A DNA stretch of 53,080 nt from CAZVON01 sp964628435. Its GTDB lineage: Bacteria; Patescibacteriota; Microgenomatia; Levybacterales; UBA12049. Location: NCBI GenBank assembly GCA_964628435.1, contig CAZVON010000006.1:1-53080 (forward strand), in the 5' to 3' direction. Numbering within the stretch: the first letter of the stretch is position 1; the number at the start of each line of letters is the position of its first letter. A program made the translations under genes and the position numbers. This document shows, one piece after another, positions 8,651-18,037 of this stretch. The notes below the pieces were generated by a model that was not told where the DNA came from, did not search any database, and saw nothing but the letters and a program-made list of their open reading frames with translations.

Positions 8651-10467
8651 TATTTTACCGTAACACTTTTTGCAAGGTTTCTTGGTTTATCTGGATCTTT
8701 TATGCCTCTTTTAAGAGCAAGATAATAGGCTAAGAGCTGGGAAATAACAACTTGAGGAATAATTGTTGCATCCTGCGCATCAGTGGTTTTAAGAAATCGG
8801 TCAAAAACGCTATTTTCCTTGGGACCGATGCCGATAATATATCCTCCACGCGCCCTAATTTCTGCCGCATTAGAAATAATATCATCATATGTCTCATCTT
8901 TTGAGGCAACAACAATACAAGGAGTTCCTTCTTCAATGAGGGCTATCACACCGTGTTTCAACTCTCCGCCCGCGAATCCCTCGGCATGAATGTAGCTTGT
9001 TTCTTTTATCTTTAACGTCATCTCCAAAGCTGTCGCATATGATAATCCTCTGCCAATAACAAAAATGTGTTCTTTTTTCTTGAGGTCATCCGCAACAGAC
9101 TGGATTTTTTTCAGAAAACTTTTTTTCAAAATATCCTTGATGCCATTTGAGGCATCAAGCAACATTTTTTTTCCTTCTGCATGTCTTCTTGCAAGTACAC
9201 ATGCTGTAAGAAGAAGGATAGAGATCATAGCAATAAAGCTTTTTGTGCCAATTACAGCTTTTTCAGGCCCTGCTCCAAGTAAGATTTTGTCATGTGCTTG
9301 CCTATAGAGTGTTGCACCCAAAACATTCACAATTGCAGCGATATGTGCTCCTTTCTGTTTTGCTTTCTGCACAGACTCAACAACATCTATTGTTTCTCCT
9401 GATTGAGAAATTGGGATTAGCAGACTTTGAGAAGTCAAGTAGTCTTCAAGATAGTTAAACTCTGAACCAATGGAAAAGTTTACGTGTTTTTTTGCGATCC
9501 TTGAAAAGAGATATACTCCAGAAAGAGCAGCATACGACGCAGTTCCACACCCCAACATGAATGTTCCGAATGCCTTGTCGATTAACATTGCAAGTTTTTG
9601 GGCTTCATGAGTATAATTCAAAGCAATATTTTCAATAATTCGTGGTTGTTCGTGAATCTCTTTAATAAGAAAGTGTTTAAATTTTCCTTTTTCAACTTGT
9701 TCAAATGTCCAATCAATCGTTTGAAAATCAGGCTCAATTTCTTCTCCTTTCGGTAAGCGGATTAATTTGAGTTTTTTCCCGAGTATAACAAGTTGATTAT
9801 CTTCTAAAAAAATTACTCTTCTGGTGTGTTTCACTATTCCAGATACATCAGATGCCACATAGAATCCATTTTTATCTTGACCTACAACAAGAGGAGAACC
9901 TGTTTTTGCAGCAACTATTTCTTTTGAAACAGCATTCAGTACCACTATGGCGTTAAGTCCTTGCAATTTGTTAAAAGCATCTTTAACTGCGGAGGCAAAT
10001 CCTTGCTTTTTTAGATTTTCCTCGATCAAATGTACAATCGTTTCTGTGTCAGTTTCAGAAATGAATGTATGGCCTTTTTTCATAAGGTCTTTTTTCAGTT
10101 CTCCGTGATTTTCTACAATTCCGTTATGAATAACTGCTAGTTGTTTTCTACAATCCAGGTGAGGATGCGCGTTTTCTCTGGTCACTCCACCGTGAGTAGC
10201 CCATCGGGTATGACCGATCCCAATCGAACTTGAGGGCAAATGTACAGACGCATTTCCAATTTTACCTATGTGTTTTTCTACTTCCAACGAACTTTTGATT
10301 TCTAACTTTTGTCCTCCTTTCGTAGCTTCTTGAGTCTGAGCCTCGGATTTGACTTTTACTGCGATTCCCCACGAATCATAACCTCTATACTCCAGAAGTT
10401 TTAAACCTTCCAGCACAAGGTTCGCGGCATCTGATTTAGTACCTACATATCCAAAAATTCCACACAT
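8650..10467 (-). CDS. glmS: Glutamine--fructose-6-phosphate aminotransferase (GlmS)
   Basis: First committed step to UDP-GlcNAc: fructose-6-phosphate plus glutamine to glucosamine-6-phosphate, in the cytoplasm. The protein begins MCGIFGYVG, with Cys2 as the expected nucleophile after Met removal. The N-terminal amidotransferase domain (1 to about 230) has HTRWATHGG and an HNGIVEN loop. Two SIS sugar-isomerase domains follow (about 280-420 and 450-590), with SQSGETIDV and an ending DKPRNLAKSVTVK that matches the family terminus. The length of 605 is usual. No glmS ribozyme is possible in the 23 bases separating it from the upstream gene. It is coupled to the GlmU-like gene upstream and the hydrolase gene downstream. 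Confidence 0.97.
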   Translation of the reverse strand: MCGIFGYVGTKSDAANLVLEGLKLLEYRGYDSWGIAVKVKSEAQTQEATKGGQKLEIKSSLEVEKHIGKIGNASVHLPSSSIGIGHTRWATHGGVTRENAHPHLDCRKQLAVIHNGIVENHGELKKDLMKKGHTFISETDTETIVHLIEENLKKQGFASAVKDAFNKLQGLNAIVVLNAVSKEIVAAKTGSPLVVGQDKNGFYVASDVSGIVKHTRRVIFLEDNQLVILGKKLKLIRLPKGEEIEPDFQTIDWTFEQVEKGKFKHFLIKEIHEQPRIIENIALNYTHEAQKLAMLIDKAFGTFMLGCGTASYAALSGVYLFSRIAKKHVNFSIGSEFNYLEDYLTSQSLLIPISQSGETIDVVESVQKAKQKGAHIAAIVNVLGATLYRQAHDKILLGAGPEKAVIGTKSFIAMISILLLTACVLARRHAEGKKMLLDASNGIKDILKKSFLKKIQSVADDLKKKEHIFVIGRGLSYATALEMTLKIKETSYIHAEGFAGGELKHGVIALIEEGTPCIVVASKDETYDDIISNAAEIRARGGYIIGIGPKENSVFDRFLKTTDAQDATIIPQVVISQLLAYYLALKRGIKDPDKPRNLAKSVTVK

Positions 10468-10490
10468 AGTTTAAAATTGTATTTCAGTTA

Positions 10491-12263
10491 TTAAGAGGCA
10501 GTAACAATTGATACGACATCATGTAAATTCTTTACCGTGGCATCAGGCAGAAAACCGGGAATCAGTTCTTGATTTTTCGCAAATTTCCCTCGTTGTACCC
10601 AAACGGTAAATATATCTGGATGGTAAAGTTTTGCTTTTTGTAATACCGACAATCTATCGTCCACAAGAAATACATTCCTATCTTTATACTTTGAAACTAT
10701 CCGTTCTAACTCACTATCTTTATTGGTAACAATATGAATATGCTTATTGAGAAAATGATTGTAGATCTCTGTTTTAACTAGTTTTTCTTGTTGAAACGCA
10801 CTATCTCCTTCTGAAAAGATTCCAAGCTCGGCAATGGAAGATAATTGTTCTATAACGCCTGCAACTTCTTCATATAAACTGTGCGTCTGAAGGTTACTTG
10901 CTTTAAACGTATCCGTATCAAAAAGTGTATAATCAATATCAAGAAGCACAATTTTCTTCTTGCTTATTTTTTTCTTTTCTTTCGTTTTTTGATTTTCTTC
11001 TATTATTTCATGAAAAGTTGTATAGTATCGCACATTGTTTACAACATTGTGAGTAATTGTGGTACTCGGTCCGATAATAGTGTCATTCCCAATAAGTATC
11101 CCCGGCATGGTAGAAACTCTGACACCAGTTTTTACATTGTTCCCCATCAATACCCCTAAAAAGGGCAGTCCTGTATTAATTTTTTCTCCATTAATAGCAA
11201 CCCTTACTTCCTGGCGATCCAATCGCACATTGCCAGTGCAGAAAAACGCAGCGATCTTACACCCAAAACCAATCACTGAATCTCCAATAAAACCAGAATG
11301 GGTTGTTGACGATGCCATGACAAGACTATTTTTTATTTCCATATACCCACCAATAACTCCTCCTTCTTCAATATCAACTCCTTCACGCAGTACCGCATTA
11401 TTTCCAATGAAAGCGTTTTTCCCAATATATGCTGGCCCTTTGATACACGCATTTTCCATAATGGTTACTCCGTCTTCTATCTGTACCTTTCCTATAATTT
11501 GCGCGCTTTTAGCAATAGAAACGCTGGTAGAGATTGATCGTTTGATTTTTTTTAATAAAGAGTTTTTTACCGCCAGTATATCCCACGCGTATTTTAACGA
11601 CACGGTGTTTTTGTTAGTTATAGCCACTTTCACTTTCTTTTCTTGGGCAAAACGGGAAAGCGCTTTTTCAAAATGATAGTGTTCATGAGAAGTTTTTTTA
11701 AGTACTTCAAGGAAGGTTTTATTGAGCAAATATATCCCAATTATCCGAAGGTTTGAGTCTATTTTACCGTAAATTGGTTTTTCAGTTATATCTAAAACTG
11801 TGTCGTTGTCTACTTTTAAAACACCATAGCGCATAAGCTGATGATCTTCTTTTGCCAATAACACAGCAGTATCTATATGACCGGCTTTTTCTTCTAATTG
11901 ATGTTTAAACTCAGAAAAGTCAACATGATGCGCATGCAGCATAAAGAAAGAATCGTGAAGATGCTGTTGTGCCGCAAGAAGAGCGTCACCCATTCCCTCT
12001 GCTTCTTTTTGAACCACATAGGTAATACGAAATGGCAACGCTTCTTGACCAATTAGGTGTGGAATAGTGGTGTTTTTACCAATTATAATTACGACTTCTT
12101 GTATTCCAGTCTTTGCTATTGACAAAAGAGTATGCACAATAAGTGGCTTTCCTAGCATGGTGATTGAAGATTTATGACCCATATCAGCAAATGGAATAAA
12201 TCGGCTCGATTTACCTGCTGCTAATAGGACTGCTTGAGTAGTAGAATTATTCATCTGATTCAC
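10491..12263 (-). CDS. GlmU-like nucleotidyltransferase/left-handed beta-helix protein fused to a C-terminal HAD domain
   Basis: Three parts in 590 residues. (1) About 1-235: sugar-nucleotidyltransferase with LLAAGKSSRF (13-22), QKEAEGMGDAL (85-95) and EKP (161-163); the metal-binding site where GlmU has a GD pair reads LHAHHVDF (109-116). (2) About 250-410: hexapeptide left-handed helix like the GlmU acetyl/nucleotidyltransferase C-domain, with KNSLVMASS, NVRLD and GNDTIIGPSTTIT. (3) About 435-590: HAD fold with DIDYT (Asp442 and Asp444), a serine at motif II (FSEGD) and VDDR (535-536). The first two parts would make or handle UDP-GlcNAc; the HAD part is a predicted phosphatase or related hydrolase. 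It lies between murA and glmS and overlaps murA by 17 bases. Whether the acetyltransferase step is retained is unclear. Confidence 0.85.
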   Translation of the reverse strand: MNQMNNSTTQAVLLAAGKSSRFIPFADMGHKSSITMLGKPLIVHTLLSIAKTGIQEVVIIIGKNTTIPHLIGQEALPFRITYVVQKEAEGMGDALLAAQQHLHDSFFMLHAHHVDFSEFKHQLEEKAGHIDTAVLLAKEDHQLMRYGVLKVDNDTVLDITEKPIYGKIDSNLRIIGIYLLNKTFLEVLKKTSHEHYHFEKALSRFAQEKKVKVAITNKNTVSLKYAWDILAVKNSLLKKIKRSISTSVSIAKSAQIIGKVQIEDGVTIMENACIKGPAYIGKNAFIGNNAVLREGVDIEEGGVIGGYMEIKNSLVMASSTTHSGFIGDSVIGFGCKIAAFFCTGNVRLDRQEVRVAINGEKINTGLPFLGVLMGNNVKTGVRVSTMPGILIGNDTIIGPSTTITHNVVNNVRYYTTFHEIIEENQKTKEKKKISKKKIVLLDIDYTLFDTDTFKASNLQTHSLYEEVAGVIEQLSSIAELGIFSEGDSAFQQEKLVKTEIYNHFLNKHIHIVTNKDSELERIVSKYKDRNVFLVDDRLSVLQKAKLYHPDIFTVWVQRGKFAKNQELIPGFLPDATVKNLHDVVSIVTAS

Positions 12264-13584
12264 GTTTTATATTTCCTCCTAATTTCTTCAGTCGCTGATC
12301 AAACCTTTCGTAGCCTCTATCTAAATGTTCTACACCAAAAATAACAGTCGTGCCCGCTGCCGCTAAAGCAGCTAAAACCAGCGTTGCTCCTGCTCGCAAA
12401 TCTGAAATTGCTAACACACCGTTATGTAGTTGAGTTGGACCAAAAATGCGCACTGCGTGGAAATATTCTTCTTTTTCATCATCTTGATTAAAATTATAGA
12501 ATGTTTTGGGGTCAGAAACCACTGGATTAAATAGCTCCATACGTGCACCCATTTTCTTTAACTCCTTAATATAACCAAGTCTGTTTTCGTATACCGTTTC
12601 ATGAATAACACAAGTCCCTTGGGCCTTAGTCATAAGTACTGCCCAAGGTCCTTGCCAGTCTGTCATAAATCCTGGATAGGGCAAGGTAGTTATATCTGTT
12701 GATTGAAGTTGACCTTTATAAAAAAAACGCAGGCCCTTGTCTGTTTCTTCGTACCCGCCACCTATTTTTTGTAAGTTCTCTAGGAATATATTCACATCTG
12801 CAAAACTTCCATTGGTGACGGTAATATCTCCTTGGGTAATAATAGCCGCAACAGCAAATGTAACGATTTCATTTCGATCAGGTCCAATAGTAAATTCTGT
12901 ACCATGTAATCTATCGACTCCATCAATAACAATTGTTTTATTTTCTCTTCGCACCTGTGCTCCCATATCATTTAATAAACTGATTAGTTCATCTATTTCT
13001 GGCTCAAGAGCAGCGTTATTTAAAACTGTTCTGCCACTTGCCAGAACTGATGCAAGAATAAGGGTTTCAGTACCAGTATGCGTGTTTTTTTCAAACATAT
13101 AGTTTACCCCGTATAATAATTTATCTGGGTGTACTGCTTTAGCGTGAAAATAACCATCTCTACTTTCATATCTTATTTTTGATCCCATGAGTTCTAAACC
13201 GTTTATTGTTCGATCTATTGGACGAGCACCAATTCTGCATCCCCCTGGGTTAGGGATAACTGCTTTTCCTATACGTGCCAAAAGTGGAGCTAGAAACAGA
13301 GAAGAAGTCCTAATTGCGGCTGCTTTTTCTAAAGCTACTTCACTCTTTTTTATCTGCTTTACCTGTATATAAGCAGTATGATCTTTTATGCGTACTAATC
13401 CACCGAGGTCTTGGATTATTTCTGACATAATAAAAAAATCAGAAATATGGGGAATATTTTTGATAACAACCTCATCTTCTGTTAAACATGCTGCAACTAG
13501 TGCTTTAAGAGCCACGTTTTTTGCCCCAGATACCGTTACCTGTCCATGAAGTTTTTTACCTCCTTTTATAATAAGTTTTTCCAT
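12247..13584 (-). CDS. murA: UDP-N-acetylglucosamine 1-carboxyvinyltransferase (MurA)
   Basis: Adds enolpyruvate from PEP to UDP-GlcNAc, the first step of murein precursor synthesis. The 445 residues contain GAKNVALKAL near the N-terminus (Lys22, Asn23) and GGCRIGARPID with Cys116, the Cys that fosfomycin alkylates in E. coli (Cys115). So the enzyme is predicted to be of the fosfomycin-sensitive type. A short acidic insert (NFNQDDEKEEY, around residue 370) is longer than in common MurA proteins. The family ending DLRAG...HLDRGYERF is present. The gene follows murC after 3 bases and overlaps the GlmU-like gene by 17, consistent with one operon. Confidence 0.96.
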   Translation of the reverse strand: MEKLIIKGGKKLHGQVTVSGAKNVALKALVAACLTEDEVVIKNIPHISDFFIMSEIIQDLGGLVRIKDHTAYIQVKQIKKSEVALEKAAAIRTSSLFLAPLLARIGKAVIPNPGGCRIGARPIDRTINGLELMGSKIRYESRDGYFHAKAVHPDKLLYGVNYMFEKNTHTGTETLILASVLASGRTVLNNAALEPEIDELISLLNDMGAQVRRENKTIVIDGVDRLHGTEFTIGPDRNEIVTFAVAAIITQGDITVTNGSFADVNIFLENLQKIGGGYEETDKGLRFFYKGQLQSTDITTLPYPGFMTDWQGPWAVLMTKAQGTCVIHETVYENRLGYIKELKKMGARMELFNPVVSDPKTFYNFNQDDEKEEYFHAVRIFGPTQLHNGVLAISDLRAGATLVLAALAAAGTTVIFGVEHLDRGYERFDQRLKKLGGNIKRESDE

Positions 13585-13587
13585 ACA

Positions 13588-15051
13588 TTACCGATTGATA
13601 TCAAGCTGATCGATTATTTTGTAAATATCTCCTGCTCCAAGAGTTATTAGAATGTTTTTTGAACTAAATTTTTTTTTGTTGATATATTCTACCACATCTT
13701 TTAGTCTTGGGAAAAAGTAACTTTGTTTATGTGTTTCTGAGAGTTTTTTTACTAAGTCTTCTGATGAAACCGTACTATCTGTCTTTTCGCGAAGCGAGGA
13801 ATAAATGTCGGTAATAATAACTGAATCAGCATTCGAAAATGCTTGTGTAAAATCATGAAAAAGAGCTTTGGTTCTAGAATATGTATGAGGCTGGAATATG
13901 GCAGCAATGGAATGATCTGGATAAGCAGTCTTAATGGCGTTGAGAGTGCTTCGTATTTCGGAGGGATGATGAGCATAGTCGTCAAAGATTAACGCTCCAC
14001 TTGCTAATGTACCAATATATTGTAATCGCCGCCTTGAACCAATGTATGAGAAAAGTCCCGCTCGTATATCTGCATTACTGATTCCCAGCTCTTTGGCAAG
14101 AATAATTACAGATAGTGCATTCAAGCAGTTATGTTTTCCAAGAATGTTAAGGGTAAATTCACCGATCGACTTGTTATTTTTTGATACCTGAAATCGTGTT
14201 GAAGTCTGCGAAACCACATAATCATGTATCACATAGTCATTTTTTTGTGAAAAACCATATGTTATGTATGTCCTTTGTATCTGCATGAGAACTGCCTGTA
14301 CCTGTGGATCATCTCCATAACCTATAAGTAACCCATTTTTATCGATGTTGTTTGCAAACTGAACGAAAGCTTCTTTTACTTTTTCGATGTTTGGATACAC
14401 GTCAGGATGATCAAATTCTATATTAGTTATAATCGCATAATAAGGATGCTGCCAGAGAAATTTAGCAACAATGCTTGTTTTGGAGAAAGGCGACTTTTGC
14501 TGATCGACAAACAATGCATTTGGGTCGGTTGCGTATTCATCCGCCTCTGCGATGAAGAATTTTCCACTCCCATAGTGTCCGCCGAAACCAAGACTCGGAA
14601 TTGATGAAGTTCCAATAATATATGATGGGTCAAAGCTATTTTTCTTAAGAACTGTTGCAAGAAGTGCGGATGTGGTTGTTTTACCATGAGTTCCAGCTAC
14701 AGATATACCAATAAAATCCGATCTTCCCAAAATCTTTCCTTTCATACACTCTCCAACTGCTTGACCTTGAGTTAATACAGGAATGTTTTTTATTAAAGCT
14801 GCTTTAACCTCTCTATTTTCAAAACCGCCATGAGCACTGGTAGTAATTACCAAGTCTTGGCTTTTTATATGCTCTGGATTAAAACCCTTCTTAACAGAGA
14901 TCCTTTCTTCATGAAGAATATGATCGGTAATAAACTCTTGATCGATATCGCAGCCCGTTACTGTTATTCCAGCTTCTTTTACTAATATCGCAAGCGATGC
15001 CATTCCAACACCTTTAATGCCGACGAAATGAATTGATCTTATTTGCTTCAT
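13588..15051 (-). CDS. murC: UDP-N-acetylmuramate--L-alanine ligase (MurC)
   Basis: ATP-dependent ligase adding the first stem-peptide residue (usually L-Ala) to UDP-MurNAc. The 487 residues hold all three domains: N-terminal nucleotide-binding HFVGIKGVGMASLA (8-21), P-loop AGTHGKTTT near 119, and a central region with ITNIEFDHPDVY. The C-terminal domain contains DDYAHHPSEI and QPHTYSRT, which are typical for MurC. Start ATG at 15051, 24 bases after the murE stop on the same strand. Not truncated, unlike MurE next door. Confidence 0.96.
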   Translation of the reverse strand: MKQIRSIHFVGIKGVGMASLAILVKEAGITVTGCDIDQEFITDHILHEERISVKKGFNPEHIKSQDLVITTSAHGGFENREVKAALIKNIPVLTQGQAVGECMKGKILGRSDFIGISVAGTHGKTTTSALLATVLKKNSFDPSYIIGTSSIPSLGFGGHYGSGKFFIAEADEYATDPNALFVDQQKSPFSKTSIVAKFLWQHPYYAIITNIEFDHPDVYPNIEKVKEAFVQFANNIDKNGLLIGYGDDPQVQAVLMQIQRTYITYGFSQKNDYVIHDYVVSQTSTRFQVSKNNKSIGEFTLNILGKHNCLNALSVIILAKELGISNADIRAGLFSYIGSRRRLQYIGTLASGALIFDDYAHHPSEIRSTLNAIKTAYPDHSIAAIFQPHTYSRTKALFHDFTQAFSNADSVIITDIYSSLREKTDSTVSSEDLVKKLSETHKQSYFFPRLKDVVEYINKKKFSSKNILITLGAGDIYKIIDQLDINR

Positions 15052-15075
15052 ACTTTCAATACACCTTACACAATG

Positions 15076-16299
15076 CTACGTTTTCTTCAGAACTTTTAAT
15101 CCGTTTTCTATTGCTTGGTGATCACTCCAGGGTTCTTCTCCACTTCCAAAGTTCATAGACTGCTCATGCCCTTTTCCCGTTATAACAACCATATCACCTT
15201 TTTCGGCAAGAGCAATTGCCAGATTAATTGCTTCTTGTCTATCTGGAATTCTAAAATATGTCTGGTTTTTTTTTCTTAATTCAGACTCTCTCATTCCTGA
15301 TTCAATCTCATCTGTGATTGTTTCTACTGTTTCTGAACGTGGATCCTCGGCCGTTACAATAATTACATCTGCACATTCAGAAGATATTCTTCCCATTTTT
15401 GGCCGTTTTTGAGTATCGCGTTCTCCAGCACTACCAAACACATGAATGATTCGACCTTTAGTCTCTTTGCGAAGTGAACGTAATAGGCGTTCAAGCGCAT
15501 TCGGCGTATGAGCAAAATCAACCATAACAGTAAAGTCATCTTCATGCACGACTTCTATTCTTCCTTTTGGAGGAATAAAGCTTAAAAGTGCTTTCTCCAT
15601 AATGTTTTTTGCAATTCCTAAATACGTACATACGCCAATGGCTGCTAAACAGTTATATTGATTGAACTCACCAATAAGTTGCGTCTTGAAAGGAAAAACT
15701 TTTGGATTAACATCAGCATCAGAACGTAACCCATAGGTAATCCACTTTGCGTGTTGCCTAACATCAGAAGAATTAACTTTCAACTTTTGAATTGTCTTGT
15801 ATGACTGGTCGTCTGTATTGATAAATACCGCACCTGTTGCTCCTCTAAGAAGTTTAAACTTAGTTTGAATATAATTTTCATAGGTTTTATGGTAATCAAG
15901 ATGTTCATTGGTAATATTTGTTAGTACGGCAACTTCAAAATCAATCCCCCATACTCTATATTGATCCAAACCATGAGACGTAACTTCTAAAACAAGATAG
16001 TTCTTTGCTTGAGTATTAACAGCCATTTTGAGAAATTTTTGAATTGCTAACGCAGATGGAGTTGTTACATGAAACCCAATATTATACTGTTTTCCATGAA
16101 TTGTTGCGCCAACCGATGAAATCATGGAAACTGAATATCCAGCAGTTTTTAACATATGATAGATAAGATTTACTGTAGTTGTCTTTCCATCAGTACCAGT
16201 CACTCCGATAATCCTAAGCCTTTTTGAAGGGAATCCAAACCAAAAACTGCCCCCCATTGCTAATAGGAGATGCCAAACATTCTTAGCTTGCTGCCACAT
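15076..16299 (-). CDS. murE: MurE-type UDP-MurNAc-tripeptide synthetase, lacking the N-terminal domain
   Basis: Adds the third stem-peptide residue. The ligase core is complete: P-loop GTDGKTTT (35-42), TNITNEHLDYH (128-137), the probable carbamylated lysine in YIQTKFKLL (143-151), DFAHTPNALE and TGKGHEQ. At 407 residues it is about 80-90 shorter than usual; only about 30 residues precede the P-loop, so the N-terminal UDP-binding domain is missing or reduced to a hydrophobic segment (8-22). EDPRSE at 318-323 aligns with the DNPRSE motif that binds meso-diaminopimelate in the Gram-negative-type enzyme, suggesting DAP rather than Lys. A TATAAT 7 bases before the ATG marks its own promoter. Confidence 0.9.
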   Translation of the reverse strand: MWQQAKNVWHLLLAMGGSFWFGFPSKRLRIIGVTGTDGKTTTVNLIYHMLKTAGYSVSMISSVGATIHGKQYNIGFHVTTPSALAIQKFLKMAVNTQAKNYLVLEVTSHGLDQYRVWGIDFEVAVLTNITNEHLDYHKTYENYIQTKFKLLRGATGAVFINTDDQSYKTIQKLKVNSSDVRQHAKWITYGLRSDADVNPKVFPFKTQLIGEFNQYNCLAAIGVCTYLGIAKNIMEKALLSFIPPKGRIEVVHEDDFTVMVDFAHTPNALERLLRSLRKETKGRIIHVFGSAGERDTQKRPKMGRISSECADVIIVTAEDPRSETVETITDEIESGMRESELRKKNQTYFRIPDRQEAINLAIALAEKGDMVVITGKGHEQSMNFGSGEEPWSDHQAIENGLKVLKKT

Positions 16300-16306
16300 A
16301 CCCTAT

Positions 16307-16312
16307 ATTATA
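16307..16312 (-). promoter_or_regulatory. -10 element of murE
   Basis: A perfect TATAAT (minus strand) ends 7 bases before the murE ATG in the 55-base gap after ftsI. The best -35-like hexamer, TTAATA, is weak (16-base spacer). It suggests that the murE-to-FemAB part of the operon can be transcribed separately from mraZ-ftsI, with a leaderless mRNA. Confidence 0.5.
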
Positions 16313-16354
16313 CCTTTTTACTGATGATTATTAAAGTTAGACAGAGGAAAATGG

Positions 16355-18037
16355 TTATTCTGTTGAAGCAATTTGATAATAAGCGAAAAGATCCTTAGCA
16401 ATCTCAAAAAAAATGGGAGCAGCTGTTTCTGATCCGTAAATAGAGGTTATTGGACGATCTACAATGACGAGCATGGCAAATTTAGGATTATCCGCTGGCG
16501 CAAATCCTATAAACGAAGCAATTGTCTTATTCGGATCGTAGTGTCCCGCTATGGGAATCTGTGCGGTTCCAGTCTTTCCCGCAATCCGGTACCCTTTTGG
16601 CTTTGCCCATTTTGCTTCTCCATTTGATACTGCGTTTACAAGTATCTCAGTCATTGCTTTCGCTGTTGCTTGTGAAATCGGTGTACCAAGTATCTTTGAT
16701 TTTATAGCAATTTGCTCTCCATTTACCAATTCAATTTTTGAGACAACATGCGGCTCCATACGAACCCCATTATTTGCAATAGCAGCAAATCCATTAAGAA
16801 GCATAAGGGGGGTAAGAGAAATTCCTTGTCCAAAGGCTGCAGTTGCAAAATCAATTGGATACCATGCGTCTTTATTGCGAACTGTCGAAGATACTTCTCC
16901 TTGCAAATCGATTCCTGTTGTTTCTCCTATACCAAATTGTTTTAGATATCGCAGAAACGAAGATATTCCTAGTGACTGTCCTACAAAAACCATACCAGTA
17001 TTATCGGAATGGCGAATAACGTCAACCATCGTAGTGTTCTTGTAATATTTGTTATTCCACGTTTTAATCTCATATCCACCAATAGATACCGGCTGATCAC
17101 AAATTGAACATTGGGTTTCTGGCTTTACTACTTTTGCATCAAGACCAGCTGCCATTACCAGGGCTTTAAAAGTTGATCCTGGCTCAAATAAATTAGAAAT
17201 AAATGGATTTTTGTATAAATCATATTGATATTCTTGGTAACTACGAGGATCAAACGAAGGAAAACTTGCCATTGCTAAAACTCCTCCAGTCCGAGGATCC
17301 ATTACTGCTACCATTCCACCAGCAGCTTGATATTTTTCGATACCTTGTTTTAATTTTTTTTCGACAATAAATTGAACAGTTCGATCAATATGCAATTGGA
17401 GACTTCTTCCATCGACTTTTCCTGCTTTCGCATTTGACTTTGCAAGAATTGGCCGACCCAACGCATCTTTTATTTGAACAATTGTTCCAGGTTTTCCAGC
17501 AAGTTGACGATCATAGTATCCTTCTATCCCAAAGTATCCTTTATTCCCTCCCCATTCATCTTTTCCTACAAATCCAATTAAATGAGCTGCCATTGAAGCT
17601 TCTGGATAAAAACGTACATATTGTTCTTCAAAACCCACCCCTGGAAGATCCAGTATAGAAATTTTTTCTTTTGTTTCAATATCTATACCCGATTTGACAG
17701 GTACCCAGAATAAATCTTTCGCCAACGAGGCACTCACCGATGCACTATCTACTGAAAGATATGAAGACAGAATCCTTATGAGCTTTTCTTTATCTTTTTG
17801 AGCGATCTCTTTTGGATTAACGTAAGCAAGGTACGACAGTTTGTTTGTTGCAAGAGGAAACCCATCTGAGGTTTTAATTTCTCCTCGCACCGCATCAAGA
17901 ACTATCCTTTGTCCATACTGAGATTTTCCCAAAAAAGAAAGCTCTTCTGCTTTTACCACTTGCCAGTAAAAAAGCCGAGCGACAACCAGAAAAAACGCTC
18001 CAATCAGAAGAAAGAGAATAAAACGATATCTCCACAT
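16355..18037 (-). CDS. ftsI: Penicillin-binding protein, FtsI/PBP2 class B transpeptidase
   Basis: Single-pass membrane transpeptidase that cross-links septal murein. N-terminal anchor at residues 5-23. The pedimer-like domain runs to about 215 (RGEI at 51-54, FVGKDEWGGNKGYFGIE), then comes the transpeptidase domain with SxxK as STFK (Ser288, Lys291), SDN (344-346) and KTG (488-490). The 560 residues match FtsI; no PASTA domain follows. It overlaps the ftsL-like gene by 1 base (TAATG). The position after rsmH and ftsL in the mra operon favours FtsI over an elongation PBP2. Confidence 0.95.
   Translation of the reverse strand: MWRYRFILFLLIGAFFLVVARLFYWQVVKAEELSFLGKSQYGQRIVLDAVRGEIKTSDGFPLATNKLSYLAYVNPKEIAQKDKEKLIRILSSYLSVDSASVSASLAKDLFWVPVKSGIDIETKEKISILDLPGVGFEEQYVRFYPEASMAAHLIGFVGKDEWGGNKGYFGIEGYYDRQLAGKPGTIVQIKDALGRPILAKSNAKAGKVDGRSLQLHIDRTVQFIVEKKLKQGIEKYQAAGGMVAVMDPRTGGVLAMASFPSFDPRSYQEYQYDLYKNPFISNLFEPGSTFKALVMAAGLDAKVVKPETQCSICDQPVSIGGYEIKTWNNKYYKNTTMVDVIRHSDNTGMVFVGQSLGISSFLRYLKQFGIGETTGIDLQGEVSSTVRNKDAWYPIDFATAAFGQGISLTPLMLLNGFAAIANNGVRMEPHVVSKIELVNGEQIAIKSKILGTPISQATAKAMTEILVNAVSNGEAKWAKPKGYRIAGKTGTAQIPIAGHYDPNKTIASFIGFAPADNPKFAMLVIVDRPITSIYGSETAAPIFFEIAKDLFAYYQIASTE

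Noticed and set aside
10468..10490. A glmS ribozyme upstream of glmS
   Set aside because: Only 23 bases separate it from the preceding gene; no room for the ribozyme fold.
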